Made by a program: the position numbers and the translations under genes. Below the pieces are notes generated by a model, which was given only the letters and a program-made list of their open reading frames with translations, made no database searches and had not been told where the DNA came from. From NCBI GenBank assembly GCA_001899855.1, contig MKWR01000011.1, forward strand, positions 88,179 to 152,178: a stretch of 64,000 nt of DNA. The letters run 5' to 3'. The DNA is from Lysobacterales bacterium 63-13. GTDB lineage: Bacteria; Pseudomonadota; Gammaproteobacteria; Xanthomonadales; Rhodanobacteraceae. Shown one piece after another: positions 1 through 8,807 of the stretch (position 1 is its first letter; each line of letters opens with the position of its first letter).

Positions 1-1
1 G

Positions 2-1831
2 CTCAGCCTGCAGGCCGGGCTCATCACGCCGGCCAACCTGCCGCGTGCATTCGGTGCCGGGTTCCTGCTCGATGCGCTGGCCGGACTGTACCTGTGCCTG
101 CCGATGGCCTTGTGGATCTGGTTGATGCCGGCGCGCTGGTATTGCTCGCGTATTGGCCGCGCCATCCTCTACTTCGGCTTTGCCGCGACCGCTTTCGGCC
201 TGCTCTACCTGATTGCCGCCGAGTACTTCTTTTTCGATGAATTCAACGCGCGCTTCAACTACACGGCGGTCGAATACCTGATCTATCCGACCGAGGTGAT
301 CGGCAACATCCGCGATTCCTACCCGGTCGATCAGGTGCTCACGCTGTGCGCGATTGGCGGCCTGCTCATTGCCTGGCTGCTGCGCCGGCGCATTGGTGTG
401 GGCTTCGGCGATCCGTTGCGCTTCAGCCGCCGCAGCCTGGTCACCCTCGTCCTTGTCCTCATCGCCGTGCTTTCGACGCGCGCAATCAGCCTGGAATCGA
501 TGCAGAGCGCACAGGAAAACCGCATTGCCGATGAAGTGGCGGCGAACGGCGTCTATTCGTTCTTCAGTGCCTTGCGCAATGCGCGCATCGACTACGCGCG
601 CTACTACGCGACCTTGCCCGAGGCCGAGGCGGTGGCGCGCGTGCGCCGGCTGCTGCAGCAATCCAACACGCGCTGGCTGGCCACGCCTGCCAATACGGGC
701 AACCCGCTGGCGCGCGCGGTCGACAATTCCGACCTTGGCGCGCCGCGCAAGCGCCACGTCATCATCCTGTTCCAGGAGTCGATGGGCGCCGAATTCGTTG
801 GCAGCCTCGGCGGCAAGGGCTGGACGCCGAACATCGATCGCATTGCCGCGAGCAGCCTCAGCTTCACGCACATGTATGCAAGTGGCACGCGGACCGTGCG
901 CGGCATGGAGGCGTTGACGACCTCGCTGGCACCGGTGCCACCGGAATCCGTGGTCAAGCGCAGCGGCAACGAGAATCTCTTCAACCTGGCGACGATCGTC
1001 CGCCAGCAAGGCTATTCGCCCACCTTCATCTACGGCGGCTACGGCACCTTCGATGACATGAACTCCTACTATCGCGCGAATGGCTGGGGCGTGATCGATC
1101 GCACCGACATGCCGAAGCCGAAGTTCGCCACCATCTGGGGCATCGCCGACGAGGAGCTATTCGACAACGCGCTGGCGGAGTTCGACCAGCAGGTCGCCCG
1201 CGGTGAGCGCGTCTTCTCGCTGGTCATGAGCACTTCCAACCACAAACCCTACCTGTTTCCCGAAGGCATCCCGGGAATCAAGGCCAAGGGCGGCGGGCGC
1301 GAGGCCGGGGTGCGCTATTCCGATTACGCGATTGGCCGGTTTTTTGACAAGTTGCAGGAGAAGCCCTGGTACAAGGACAGTCTGCTGGTCATAGCCGGCG
1401 ACCACGGCGCGCGCGTCTACGGCCGTGCGCAGATCCCGGTATCCAACTACACCATTCCCTTCATCGTGCACGCGCCGGGGATGATCCCGGCACAGCGCAT
1501 CGATATCCTCGCCAGCCAGGTCGACATTGGCCCGACCGTGCTCGGCCTGCTGCACCTGACCTATGAATCCTGGCTGCCGGGCCGCGACATCCTGCGCATG
1601 CAGCCGGGCGATGGTTACGCGATCTTCAACCACAACCGCAACGTGGCCATGTTGCGCGATGGCGAGTTGGCCGTGCTGGGCTTCCGCAAGACCCTCGGCA
1701 CCGAACGCTATGACGCGGCCAGTGACGAGTTGACCACCACGGCCAGCAACGGCGAACTGGAACGCGACACCCAGGCCTTGTTCCAGTTGTCCTGGCAACT
1801 GTTTGCCGACGGTCGCCAGCGCGCAAAATGA
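2..1831 (+). CDS. LTA synthase family sulfatase-fold protein (5' end missing)
   Basis: The reading frame is open from base 2, so the gene begins left of the window; the first in-window ATG (104) lies inside the membrane region. The N-terminal part is hydrophobic with several membrane segments. The C-terminal part is an alkaline phosphatase/sulfatase fold with the metal-site segment HVIILFQESMG, a likely threonine nucleophile in SGTRTVRG, and the late metal motif GDHGARVYG. Proteobacterial members of this family (PF00884, LtaS/OpgB/EptA-like) transfer phosphoglycerol or phosphoethanolamine groups in the periplasm. The substrate cannot be read from sequence. The gene overlaps the next one by 4 nt, and that neighbour is a PAP2 phosphatase, which suggests linked lipid headgroup chemistry. 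Confidence 0.85.
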   Translation, partial: LSLQAGLITPANLPRAFGAGFLLDALAGLYLCLPMALWIWLMPARWYCSRIGRAILYFGFAATAFGLLYLIAAEYFFFDEFNARFNYTAVEYLIYPTEVIGNIRDSYPVDQVLTLCAIGGLLIAWLLRRRIGVGFGDPLRFSRRSLVTLVLVLIAVLSTRAISLESMQSAQENRIADEVAANGVYSFFSALRNARIDYARYYATLPEAEAVARVRRLLQQSNTRWLATPANTGNPLARAVDNSDLGAPRKRHVIILFQESMGAEFVGSLGGKGWTPNIDRIAASSLSFTHMYASGTRTVRGMEALTTSLAPVPPESVVKRSGNENLFNLATIVRQQGYSPTFIYGGYGTFDDMNSYYRANGWGVIDRTDMPKPKFATIWGIADEELFDNALAEFDQQVARGERVFSLVMSTSNHKPYLFPEGIPGIKAKGGGREAGVRYSDYAIGRFFDKLQEKPWYKDSLLVIAGDHGARVYGRAQIPVSNYTIPFIVHAPGMIPAQRIDILASQVDIGPTVLGLLHLTYESWLPGRDILRMQPGDGYAIFNHNRNVAMLRDGELAVLGFRKTLGTERYDAASDELTTTASNGELERDTQALFQLSWQLFADGRQRAK

Positions 1832-2583
1832 GCGTCGCCGTGCCCGCGCCCGTGCAGCGGGCCGGACTGGCGCGTTACCTGCTGGTCGAGGTCATTGCGA
1901 TCAGCGCCTTGTTTGCCGCCGCCGCGCTGTTCCTGCGCGCTTCCGGGTGGGACCTGCGCATCGAGGATCTGTTCTACGATCCGCGCCTGCAGGATTTCCG
2001 CCTGCGGCATTCGCCCTGGCTGGAATTGCTCGGCCACCAGTTGTTGCTGGTCGTGCCCATCGGCATTGGTTTCCTCGCTGGCATTGCCGCGCTTGCCGCT
2101 CCGCGCTTCGAGATCTTGCGTCCATGGCGCGGCGTGTTGTGGGCCGTGCTGGCGTCGATCTGCATCGGCCCCTTGCTGATCGGCATCCTCAAGCAGGTCA
2201 CCGCCGCGCATTGTCCGTGGGACATCGTGCGCTACGGCGGCTATGCCGACTACGTGCAGGACTGGTTCGCGCGTTCACGCGCCGACGCCGGTCGCTGCCT
2301 GCCCAACAGCCATGCCGGTGCCGGCTTCTCGCTGCTGGCCTTGTACTTTGCCGGCTGGGCCGCCGGTCACCGTGGCTGGCGCTGGTCGGGGCTTGCCATT
2401 GGTCTCCTTGCCGGCGTGCTTTTCGGCCTCGTGCGTACCGTGCAGGGCGCGCACTTCGCCAGTCATTCGCTGTGGTCGGCGGCCATCGACTGGCTGGTCG
2501 CCAGCCTCGTCTTCATGCCGCTGATCTGCACCGCGACGCGCAAGGAGCCACCCATTCCCCAGGCGACGGGCGCGGCGCGATGA
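1828..2583 (+). CDS. PAP2 family membrane phosphatase
   Basis: A 251-residue integral membrane protein with about five or six hydrophobic segments and a recognisable though variant PAP2 signature. This consists of KQVTAAHCPWD (motif 1), PNSHAGAGFSL (motif 2, SGH replaced by NSHAG), and RTVQGAHFASHSLWSAAID (motif 3, with H and D of the catalytic triad). Such enzymes dephosphorylate lipid phosphates or undecaprenyl pyrophosphate, or remove lipid A phosphate, at the periplasmic face. The start ATG overlaps the stop of the upstream sulfatase-fold gene (ATGA), so the two are probably translationally coupled. A role releasing phosphate from lipid products of the upstream transferase is inference. 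Confidence 0.85.
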   Translation: MSVAVPAPVQRAGLARYLLVEVIAISALFAAAALFLRASGWDLRIEDLFYDPRLQDFRLRHSPWLELLGHQLLLVVPIGIGFLAGIAALAAPRFEILRPWRGVLWAVLASICIGPLLIGILKQVTAAHCPWDIVRYGGYADYVQDWFARSRADAGRCLPNSHAGAGFSLLALYFAGWAAGHRGWRWSGLAIGLLAGVLFGLVRTVQGAHFASHSLWSAAIDWLVASLVFMPLICTATRKEPPIPQATGAAR

Positions 2584-2604
2584 GGGCCGCGGCGACGACC
2601 GTGC

Positions 2605-3534
2605 TCAGGCCTGCGGCGGATGCGCCAGGCCGAAATCGATGGCCGCGCAGACGGCAGCGGCTTGTGCCGCGTTGCATTGCCAGGGCGTCGCGCGCGGGCT
2701 GTCGGGGTAGACTTCGGTGGTTGTCGTGTACGCCGCGTTGGTGACGCCCGCGCACAGGCCGAGAGGCTTGAATGCGTAGCGAATGACGCCGGGCGAGTAC
2801 ACGGTCGAACCGATGACCTCGCCCTTGGCGTCGGCCGGCGCAATATGCGTGATCTTCGCCACCGCATCGATGATCGCCTGCTGGAATGCCGGCTGCGGCT
2901 TGTCTTCGTCATCGACCAGATAGAAGCCGTCGGGAATCTCGCCAGGCTCGAAGGCGACGCCGTCGCGCGCGGCCAGTGCCGGGCGGAATTCGGATTCGTC
3001 GCTGTCGGTGGTCTCGTGCAGGTCGATATGCACGAGGACGCGATCGACCCAGGGCGCCACCAGCTCCATCAGCGCGGCGGATTCCTGCGCCGGACTGTCG
3101 GCGCGGAACGAGCGGTTCGGATCGATCGCCTCGCGGTTCCAGCGATGGATCATCTCGTAGGCCCAGGGACTCACGCAGGGCGCGACCAGCAGGTTGACCT
3201 TGCCGGCATAGTCGGCGGCGTGCTGGTCGAGGAACTGCAGGGCGCCATGCACGCCACTGGTTTCATAACCGTGCACGCCACCGCTGACGAGGATGATCGG
3301 CAGCGCGTCGTCCCAGGCATGGCTGCGCAGCGCCAGCAGCGGGTAGCGCTCGGGGTGATGATCGAGCTGCCCGTACTGCTCGACGTCAAAACGCGTGTGC
3401 AAGGCATCGATCACCGCCAGGACCTCGTCGGCGTAACTGCGCTTGAGCGACTGCCGCGCCAGCCAGGCGGCTTTCTCGTTCGCGCCCCACGGCGTGCCGG
3501 GTGTGCCGATTGGATAAGGTGCCGGATGGGTCAT
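2605..3534 (-). CDS. M14-type zinc carboxypeptidase family protein
   Basis: About 309 residues from an ATG at 3534. A longer in-frame extension to 3648 exists, but its residues look non-native and a GGAG lies about 11 nt before 3534. The zinc site is visible as SGGVHGYETSG (H and E ligands) and HIDLHETTDSD (second histidine), typical of the M14 carboxypeptidase/succinylglutamate desuccinylase fold. A late glutamate in TTTTEVYPDSP is a good candidate for the catalytic base. There is no obvious signal peptide, so the enzyme is probably cytoplasmic. It is convergent with the PAP2 gene, 21 bp away. The substrate is unknown. Confidence 0.8.
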   Translation of the reverse strand: MTHPAPYPIGTPGTPWGANEKAAWLARQSLKRSYADEVLAVIDALHTRFDVEQYGQLDHHPERYPLLALRSHAWDDALPIILVSGGVHGYETSGVHGALQFLDQHAADYAGKVNLLVAPCVSPWAYEMIHRWNREAIDPNRSFRADSPAQESAALMELVAPWVDRVLVHIDLHETTDSDESEFRPALAARDGVAFEPGEIPDGFYLVDDEDKPQPAFQQAIIDAVAKITHIAPADAKGEVIGSTVYSPGVIRYAFKPLGLCAGVTNAAYTTTTEVYPDSPRATPWQCNAAQAAAVCAAIDFGLAHPPQA

Positions 3535-3720
3535 GGCGTCATGCACTCCGAGGGTCAGCGGAATCGAGCAGCGCACTTTATCATCCTGCGCACGATGCCC
3601 TGGCGCGCGCGCCGTCCTCTCCGGCAAACGGCGTGACCGGGTTCCCAATGCTCACTGCATGGGGCAAGGTAGCGGGCCTGGCCCGCACTGCGCGGGTCGC
3701 ATGCACGCGGAGATTCCGAC

Positions 3721-4347
3721 ATGACAATGCCTGGCTTGCCCACGGCCGCACTGCTGGCACTGGCGACACTTCTTGGCGCATGTGCGCAGCCGGCTGCGAC
3801 AGCGGACACCGCCGCGCCGATGACTGCAGCGGATGCGCACGACGTGCAGCAGCAGTTCTTCAATGCCATCGCCCGTCGCTGCGGCGAGGCGTTCGGCGGA
3901 CGCCTGGTTTCCACCGATGCCGCCGACGCGGACATGGCCGGCCAGGCCATGGTCATGCACATCAGCAAATGCACGGCTGACGAAATCCGCATCCCCTTCC
4001 ATGTCGGCGACAACCGTTCACGTACCTGGGTGTTGAGTCGCACCGCGCAGGACCTGCGGCTGAAACATGATCATCGCCATGCAGATGGCAGCGAGGATGC
4101 GATCACCCAGTATGGCGGCGACACCGTCAACCCGGGCAGCGCGACGCGCCAGGAGTTTCCCGCCGACGCGCAGTCCATCGCCTTGTTCACCGCCAATGCC
4201 ATGCAGGTGTCCAACGGCAATGTCTGGGCCGTGGAAGTGGACGACAAACGCTTTGCCTATGAACTTCGTCGCCAGGGCCGCTGGTTCCGCGTCGAATTCA
4301 ACCTGACCCATGCGCTTGCGCCGCCGCCTGCGGCCTGGGGCGCGTGA
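3721..4347 (+). CDS. Putative lipoprotein, unknown function
   Basis: 208 residues. A short leader ends in a lipobox, LLGAC, with the acylated cysteine at about residue 21, so an outer- or inner-membrane lipoprotein is likely. A GGAG sits 8 nt before the ATG. The mature part has paired cysteines (RRCGEAF and SKCTADE) and ends in alanine and proline. I recognise no domain. It faces the truncated DUF3857 gene, whose end lies only 7 bp downstream. Confidence 0.7.
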   Translation: MTMPGLPTAALLALATLLGACAQPAATADTAAPMTAADAHDVQQQFFNAIARRCGEAFGGRLVSTDAADADMAGQAMVMHISKCTADEIRIPFHVGDNRSRTWVLSRTAQDLRLKHDHRHADGSEDAITQYGGDTVNPGSATRQEFPADAQSIALFTANAMQVSNGNVWAVEVDDKRFAYELRRQGRWFRVEFNLTHALAPPPAAWGA

Positions 4348-4354
4348 AGCCTGC

Positions 4355-4729
4355 CTACAGCGAAAACGCCTCGGCGGGAACGCCCGGCACGCTGGCCGTG
4401 GATCTTTCCCGGCGCACGACAAAGGTGTTGGCAACCCGAGAGGATTTATTGATGGCCTTGCTGGCAATGCGCCGGTAGATGCTGCGCTTGCCCTGCACGT
4501 TGATCTGCATGTCACTGAGCAGGTAGTAGCTGCCGCCGGAAATCCGCCCCAGCATTTTTTCATCGATGCTGCCGCGTTCGACCGGCACCACCCAATCCGG
4601 CGCAGGTACGCGGCGAACCTCGTCGACGTCCGCCAGCGCCGGCGTCAGCGCCAGAAGCAGGAGCCAGGCAGCCAGATGCGAGAGGATTCGCCGTCGCTTG
4701 CCGCTGGAACGTTCCTGTTCAACTGTCAC
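4355..4729 (-). pseudogene. Truncated DUF3857-type protein (N-terminal fragment)
   Basis: The 5' end looks intact: AAGGAG, 5 nt spacing, then a GTG start at 4729, followed by a basic leader and signal peptide (AAWLLLLALTPALA). The mature region (PAPDWVVPVERG ... YYLLSDMQINVQGKRSIYRR) resembles the beginning of DUF3857 domains, which normally open proteins of roughly 600 residues with a transglutaminase core. Here the frame stops after 124 residues, next to the end of the opposing lipoprotein gene, and no continuation is visible in other frames. I read it as the remnant of a rearrangement. A genuine small secreted protein is the alternative. Confidence 0.5.
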
Positions 4730-4922
4730 GTTGGCTCCTTGCTCGGCTGCAAAGTCGATGTCGCACGTTTCCATTGGCGATGGTCACCGATCGGCGTCGA
4801 CAGTTCCAGTGCGCAACGCGGAGGCCGCCGCGCAATGTGCGGGCGTCCAGTCCCGCCTTGCAGGGCAGGCCGGCGTGGCAGCGCCGGCGAGGCGTGCGCT
4901 GCCGATTGCGGTTTCGCGTGGT

Positions 4923-6395
4923 TCAGTCGTCGAAGCCGCTGCCGAAAATGCGATCGGGATTCACTTCGACGGCGCCAATGTCGCAGAGCGTCGCCAGGCC
5001 GCCATTGACCGGGCGCGGCAAGCCGCGTGCATCGACTGAAGGACAGCCGGAATTGATGCCGTTGTCGATCAGCACGCTGCCGACGGGGGGGTGCACGGTG
5101 GGTATCTTTCCGTAGGTCTGCGTTGCCGCGACGAGGCCAAAGGTATTGCCGGGGAACTGCAAGGTCAGCAGTTCGGTGCCGCCGTTGGCAAAGAAAAAGC
5201 AGCTGTCATCGCTGGTGAAGACCTGGCCGCCGAGTTGCACATCGGCGCTGGCCGGGACGCAGCCCGGGCCCGCCAGCGGTTGCGCGAACACGGTATTGCG
5301 TACCTCGCTGATCGTCGCGCCATTCTGCAGTTGCAGATGCGCTGCCGACCCGCCGAATGAACTCGAATTGCGCGCAAAGGTGCTGTTGCGCAACTGGATC
5401 GTCGTCGGCGGCGCACTGGTGCGCGTCAGCATGTAGATGGCACCGACAAAAAAACCGGTGTTTTCGAAAAATGTCGCATTGGTTGCCACCAGGCGCACGC
5501 TGTAGCCGGCAATGGCGCCGCCCTCGAAGGCCTCGTTCTGGCCAAAGTACACGCGATCGAGATTGACCAGGCTGGTCGTGCCCTGGCCAAAGACAGACAG
5601 CGCGCCGCCATCGCCGGCCTGTTGTGAGCCGGTCGACGGGCAGGTTGTCGCATTGTTGACAAACTGCACATCGGTCAGCGACGCACTGCCACCGACGGGC
5701 ACATTGAGGGCAAGGGCACCGCCACTGCCGCCGCGACAGTTCGTGGCGCTGCTCGGGCTGGCGTCGGTGCGGTTGCCGATGAAGCGCGTCGACTCGATCA
5801 ACACCGAGGCGCCGGATGAATTCACGGCACCGCCGGCATTGACCAGACCGACGATGCCACCGTCCGAAGAGGCATTGCCGGTGAAGCGGGTGCGGGTCAG
5901 GCGCAGGTTGCCATTGGTCCTGATCGCGCCGCCGCCGGAGCCGGAGGCGCTGGGCCCCCAGCTGAAGCAGCTGTCAAACGTCGAATCGAAAACCTGCAGG
6001 CTGCCCGTGGTCTTGACATCGACGCAGCCGCCGCCGTCGCCGTTGGAGCCGTTGCGCAAGTTCATGTGATCGAAGCGGATGCTCTGCGCGCTGCCGCCGG
6101 TGGCGAACTTCAGTATTGGCCAGCCCGCGCCATTGATGCGCAAATCGGGACTGGCGCTGCCATCGAGGACGATCGATTGGCCCACCAGGGCGGGCAACGG
6201 CGAGGTGATGACGATGTCGACGCTGCCGGGGATCTCGAAGCGGATCGTCTGCACGCCATTGCTCGGCTGCATCTGGGTGATGGCCGCGCGCAAGGTGCCG
6301 GCGCCGCCGTCTCCCAGGGTGTTGACGATGAAGGTGTTGTCGGCGGGGCACGGCAGCGCCGCAAGCAGTCCGGTCAGCAGCAGGAAACGACGCAT
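4923..6395 (-). CDS. Secreted right-handed beta-helix repeat protein with IF-x-x-GFD C-terminal tail
   Basis: 490 residues from the ATG at 6395, which begins a clear signal peptide (MRRFLLLTGLLAALPCPA). The frame is open further upstream to 7070, but that part overlaps the opposite-strand hydrolase gene and is not protein-like. The mature start VNTLGDGGAGTLRAAI is the sequence seen at the head of many predicted surface beta-helix proteins. Many N/G/S-rich turns follow, with segments such as LRNSTFARNSS and ESTRFIGN consistent with parallel beta-helix rungs. The last residues, DRIFGSGFDD, match a short C-terminal tail common on secreted proteins of Xanthomonadales. Its function is unknown. Upstream, 271 bp separate it from the divergent hydrolase gene. 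Confidence 0.8.
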   Translation of the reverse strand: MRRFLLLTGLLAALPCPADNTFIVNTLGDGGAGTLRAAITQMQPSNGVQTIRFEIPGSVDIVITSPLPALVGQSIVLDGSASPDLRINGAGWPILKFATGGSAQSIRFDHMNLRNGSNGDGGGCVDVKTTGSLQVFDSTFDSCFSWGPSASGSGGGAIRTNGNLRLTRTRFTGNASSDGGIVGLVNAGGAVNSSGASVLIESTRFIGNRTDASPSSATNCRGGSGGALALNVPVGGSASLTDVQFVNNATTCPSTGSQQAGDGGALSVFGQGTTSLVNLDRVYFGQNEAFEGGAIAGYSVRLVATNATFFENTGFFVGAIYMLTRTSAPPTTIQLRNSTFARNSSSFGGSAAHLQLQNGATISEVRNTVFAQPLAGPGCVPASADVQLGGQVFTSDDSCFFFANGGTELLTLQFPGNTFGLVAATQTYGKIPTVHPPVGSVLIDNGINSGCPSVDARGLPRPVNGGLATLCDIGAVEVNPDRIFGSGFDD

Positions 6396-6666
6396 GGCTA
6401 AACCCCGCGGATTGAAGTTGCCACTTCTACGCAAGTCGGCAGACGATACCCCAAAGGCGGCCCGGAAGCGCGTGGTTGCGGGCATGTTGCAGCGCGTCTT
6501 GCTGATCCATACGCCGGCGTACAGACTTCGCGCCGATCCGCTCATCGAGGGAGGACTGCGCGACCGCTGGGGAGAAGCGGCACGCGGTGCGATGGCGGCA
6601 TCAGCTCGGCCTTCCTGAGCAAGGCCAAACCCGCTTGTCCACCATGCTTTCCTGGGAGGGAATGCT

Positions 6667-8610
6667 GTGAATCGAACCCAACTTGCGTCATCCCTGATTG
6701 CGCTGCTTGTTTCCCTGCCACTGCTGGCTGCGGAAGAGCAGGCCGACGTGGCCGCCTTCGCCAAGCAACTGTCCGGCCCTGCCGCCGAGATCGCGAGCAT
6801 GCGCGCGCCCTCGCCAATCGATGCCACGATCCATTCGCGCAGCGCCCTGTTGCCCGTGCATTTCAGCGACAACGGTTCCGCCGAGCTGAGTTGGCAAGGC
6901 ACCTTGCCGGTGGAGAACGGCACGCTGCGCTTTGTCGTCTTCGAGCCGGCCGACAGCAACTGGCAGGTGGAACTGGTCAACGCCAGTGGGCGCGCCGTCT
7001 CGGCGGCATCCCGGGCCAGCCGCGTCATCGATACCGATTTCGGCATCGAACAGGCCCGCGTTCCGGCCATGCGCTACGACTTCGACACGCTCGACGGCGA
7101 CAACTGGACGCTGCGCTTGCGCGCGCCGGCCAACGCCAAGGACGGCTTTGTCCTCATCGAGGGCGACGAAGCCACCGAGCTGGCCTCGTGGCAGACCCAC
7201 GCGCGGCAACTGGTCGGCCAGCGCCTTGGCCTCACCGCGCTGCTGACCACTTCCCTTGATGACAACGTGCACGTCGGCAAGCGTGCCGGCCGCATCAGCC
7301 AGGCGAGCATCCGCGTCACCGCGCCGGATCATTCCGTTGCCAGCTATCCAATGTTCGATGATGGACGCCACAACGACGGCGTGGCCGGCGATGGCCTGTT
7401 TGCCGGTGATTTCCCGGCCAGCATGAGCGGCAATTACGTGGCCCAGGTCGAGGCGCGCGGCGTCAATGAGCGCGGCAAGGCCTTCGTGCGCACCGCCGAG
7501 CATCTGCTGCCGGTGGTCGATGCCAGCCTTGCCCTGGGCGCAACGCGCGCGGTCGCCGTCGCTGGCGACACGGATCGCCTGTCCATCCGCGTGCCGGTCA
7601 GCGCACGCAATCCGGGCCAGCACTATCGCGCGATCGGCGAGGTGTGGGGCGCTAATGCGCAGGGCAAGCCGACCGCGGTCGCCTGGCTTGGCGGCATGGT
7701 CACGCCGGTCGACGGCGTGCTGTCTCTGGGCTTCGATGAGCGCTGGTTCGTGCTGGCAGGCACCAAGGGCCCGTACGAGCTGCGCAACCTGCGCATCGAG
7801 GATGCCGACAACTTCATCACCGTGGCCTCGGCGGGACGCATGGCGCTCGATGTTCCCGCACTGCGCACGCGTGCCCGGGCATCCGAGATCGTCATCGACG
7901 AACGCATGACCATGGGGCCGCGTCCGGCCGAGGGGCACAGCACGCAAGGCGTCGGCACGCGTCTGCTGCTCGTCCATGGCTATTGCTCGGGCGGGGTCTG
8001 GCCGGCTTCGCAGTTCGCCACCTCATCGACCTTTCTGGACGTCAACCAGAACCGCAGCAACGACCAGTTCGCCCAGCGCATCCGCACCTTCGGTTCCACC
8101 TGGAACTCGTTCGGCACGGTCGCGCACAGCCAGGGCGGCATGGCCTCGCTGCACCTCTACGCCTACTACTGGAGCGGCCTCGACAACGCCACCGGCAATC
8201 GCCTGATGCAATCGGTCGGCACGCCGTACAAGGGCACCAACCTGGCCGGCATCCTCGCCACCCTCGGCAACTGGTTCGGCGTGGCTTGCGGCTCCAACAG
8301 CAACCTGACCTACAGCGGCGCATCGGCATGGCTGGCCGGCATCCCGACCGCATCGCGCGGCAAAGTAAATTACTACACGACCTCGTTCAAGCTGACCAAC
8401 TGGTACACCAACGACTACTGCCAGTTCGCCACCGATCTCGTCCTCAGTGATCCGGAAGACGGCACCACCGAGCAGGTCAACGGCCAGCTTTCCGGCGGCA
8501 TCAATCGCGGCCATGTCACCGGCCAATGCCACACCAGCGGCATGCGTGATCCGGCGCAATACCTCAACACCACCCGCAACTCGACGATGAACAGCAACGC
8601 CGCACGTTGA
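6667..8610 (+). CDS. Secreted alpha/beta hydrolase (lipase-like) with N-terminal choice-of-anchor domain
   Basis: 647 residues starting at GTG 6667, chosen because GGGAGGG lies about 8 nt upstream and a signal peptide follows (SLIALLVSLPLLA). The first 400 residues are beta-rich and contain a choice-of-anchor-type module around SYPMFDDGRHNDGVAGDGLFAGDFP. The last 230 form an alpha/beta hydrolase: oxyanion strand LLLVHGYCSGG, nucleophile elbow VAHSQGGMAS, and a late histidine in INRGHVTGQCH. Such proteins are usually secreted lipases or esterases. The substrate is not identifiable. A strong hairpin follows the stop codon. Confidence 0.8.
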   Translation: MNRTQLASSLIALLVSLPLLAAEEQADVAAFAKQLSGPAAEIASMRAPSPIDATIHSRSALLPVHFSDNGSAELSWQGTLPVENGTLRFVVFEPADSNWQVELVNASGRAVSAASRASRVIDTDFGIEQARVPAMRYDFDTLDGDNWTLRLRAPANAKDGFVLIEGDEATELASWQTHARQLVGQRLGLTALLTTSLDDNVHVGKRAGRISQASIRVTAPDHSVASYPMFDDGRHNDGVAGDGLFAGDFPASMSGNYVAQVEARGVNERGKAFVRTAEHLLPVVDASLALGATRAVAVAGDTDRLSIRVPVSARNPGQHYRAIGEVWGANAQGKPTAVAWLGGMVTPVDGVLSLGFDERWFVLAGTKGPYELRNLRIEDADNFITVASAGRMALDVPALRTRARASEIVIDERMTMGPRPAEGHSTQGVGTRLLLVHGYCSGGVWPASQFATSSTFLDVNQNRSNDQFAQRIRTFGSTWNSFGTVAHSQGGMASLHLYAYYWSGLDNATGNRLMQSVGTPYKGTNLAGILATLGNWFGVACGSNSNLTYSGASAWLAGIPTASRGKVNYYTTSFKLTNWYTNDYCQFATDLVLSDPEDGTTEQVNGQLSGGINRGHVTGQCHTSGMRDPAQYLNTTRNSTMNSNAAR

Positions 8611-8619
8611 GTTCGAACC

Positions 8620-8649
8620 TTCGAGGCGCGACGCCTGTCGCGCCTCGAA
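8620..8649 (+). terminator. Strong hairpin after the hydrolase gene (terminator-like)
   Basis: A perfect 13-bp stem (TTCGAGGCGCGAC / GTCGCGCCTCGAA) with a GCCT loop begins 9 bp after the stop codon at 8610. It lacks a T-run, so it may stabilise the 3' end or act as a weak terminator. Confidence 0.5.
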
Positions 8650-8807
8650 CTTCGCCAAGTTCCGAGCTGCGGGATGCCGGCGATGCCCGGCACTTGCCGA
8701 AATCTGCAATCTGCCCTCGATTGGAATGGACGCCAGTCCCCGTTTCGCGATAATGCGGAGCGACCCCGCGCGCAATGCTGCGGTGCTGCAAATTCCGGGG
8801 AAGGGAA

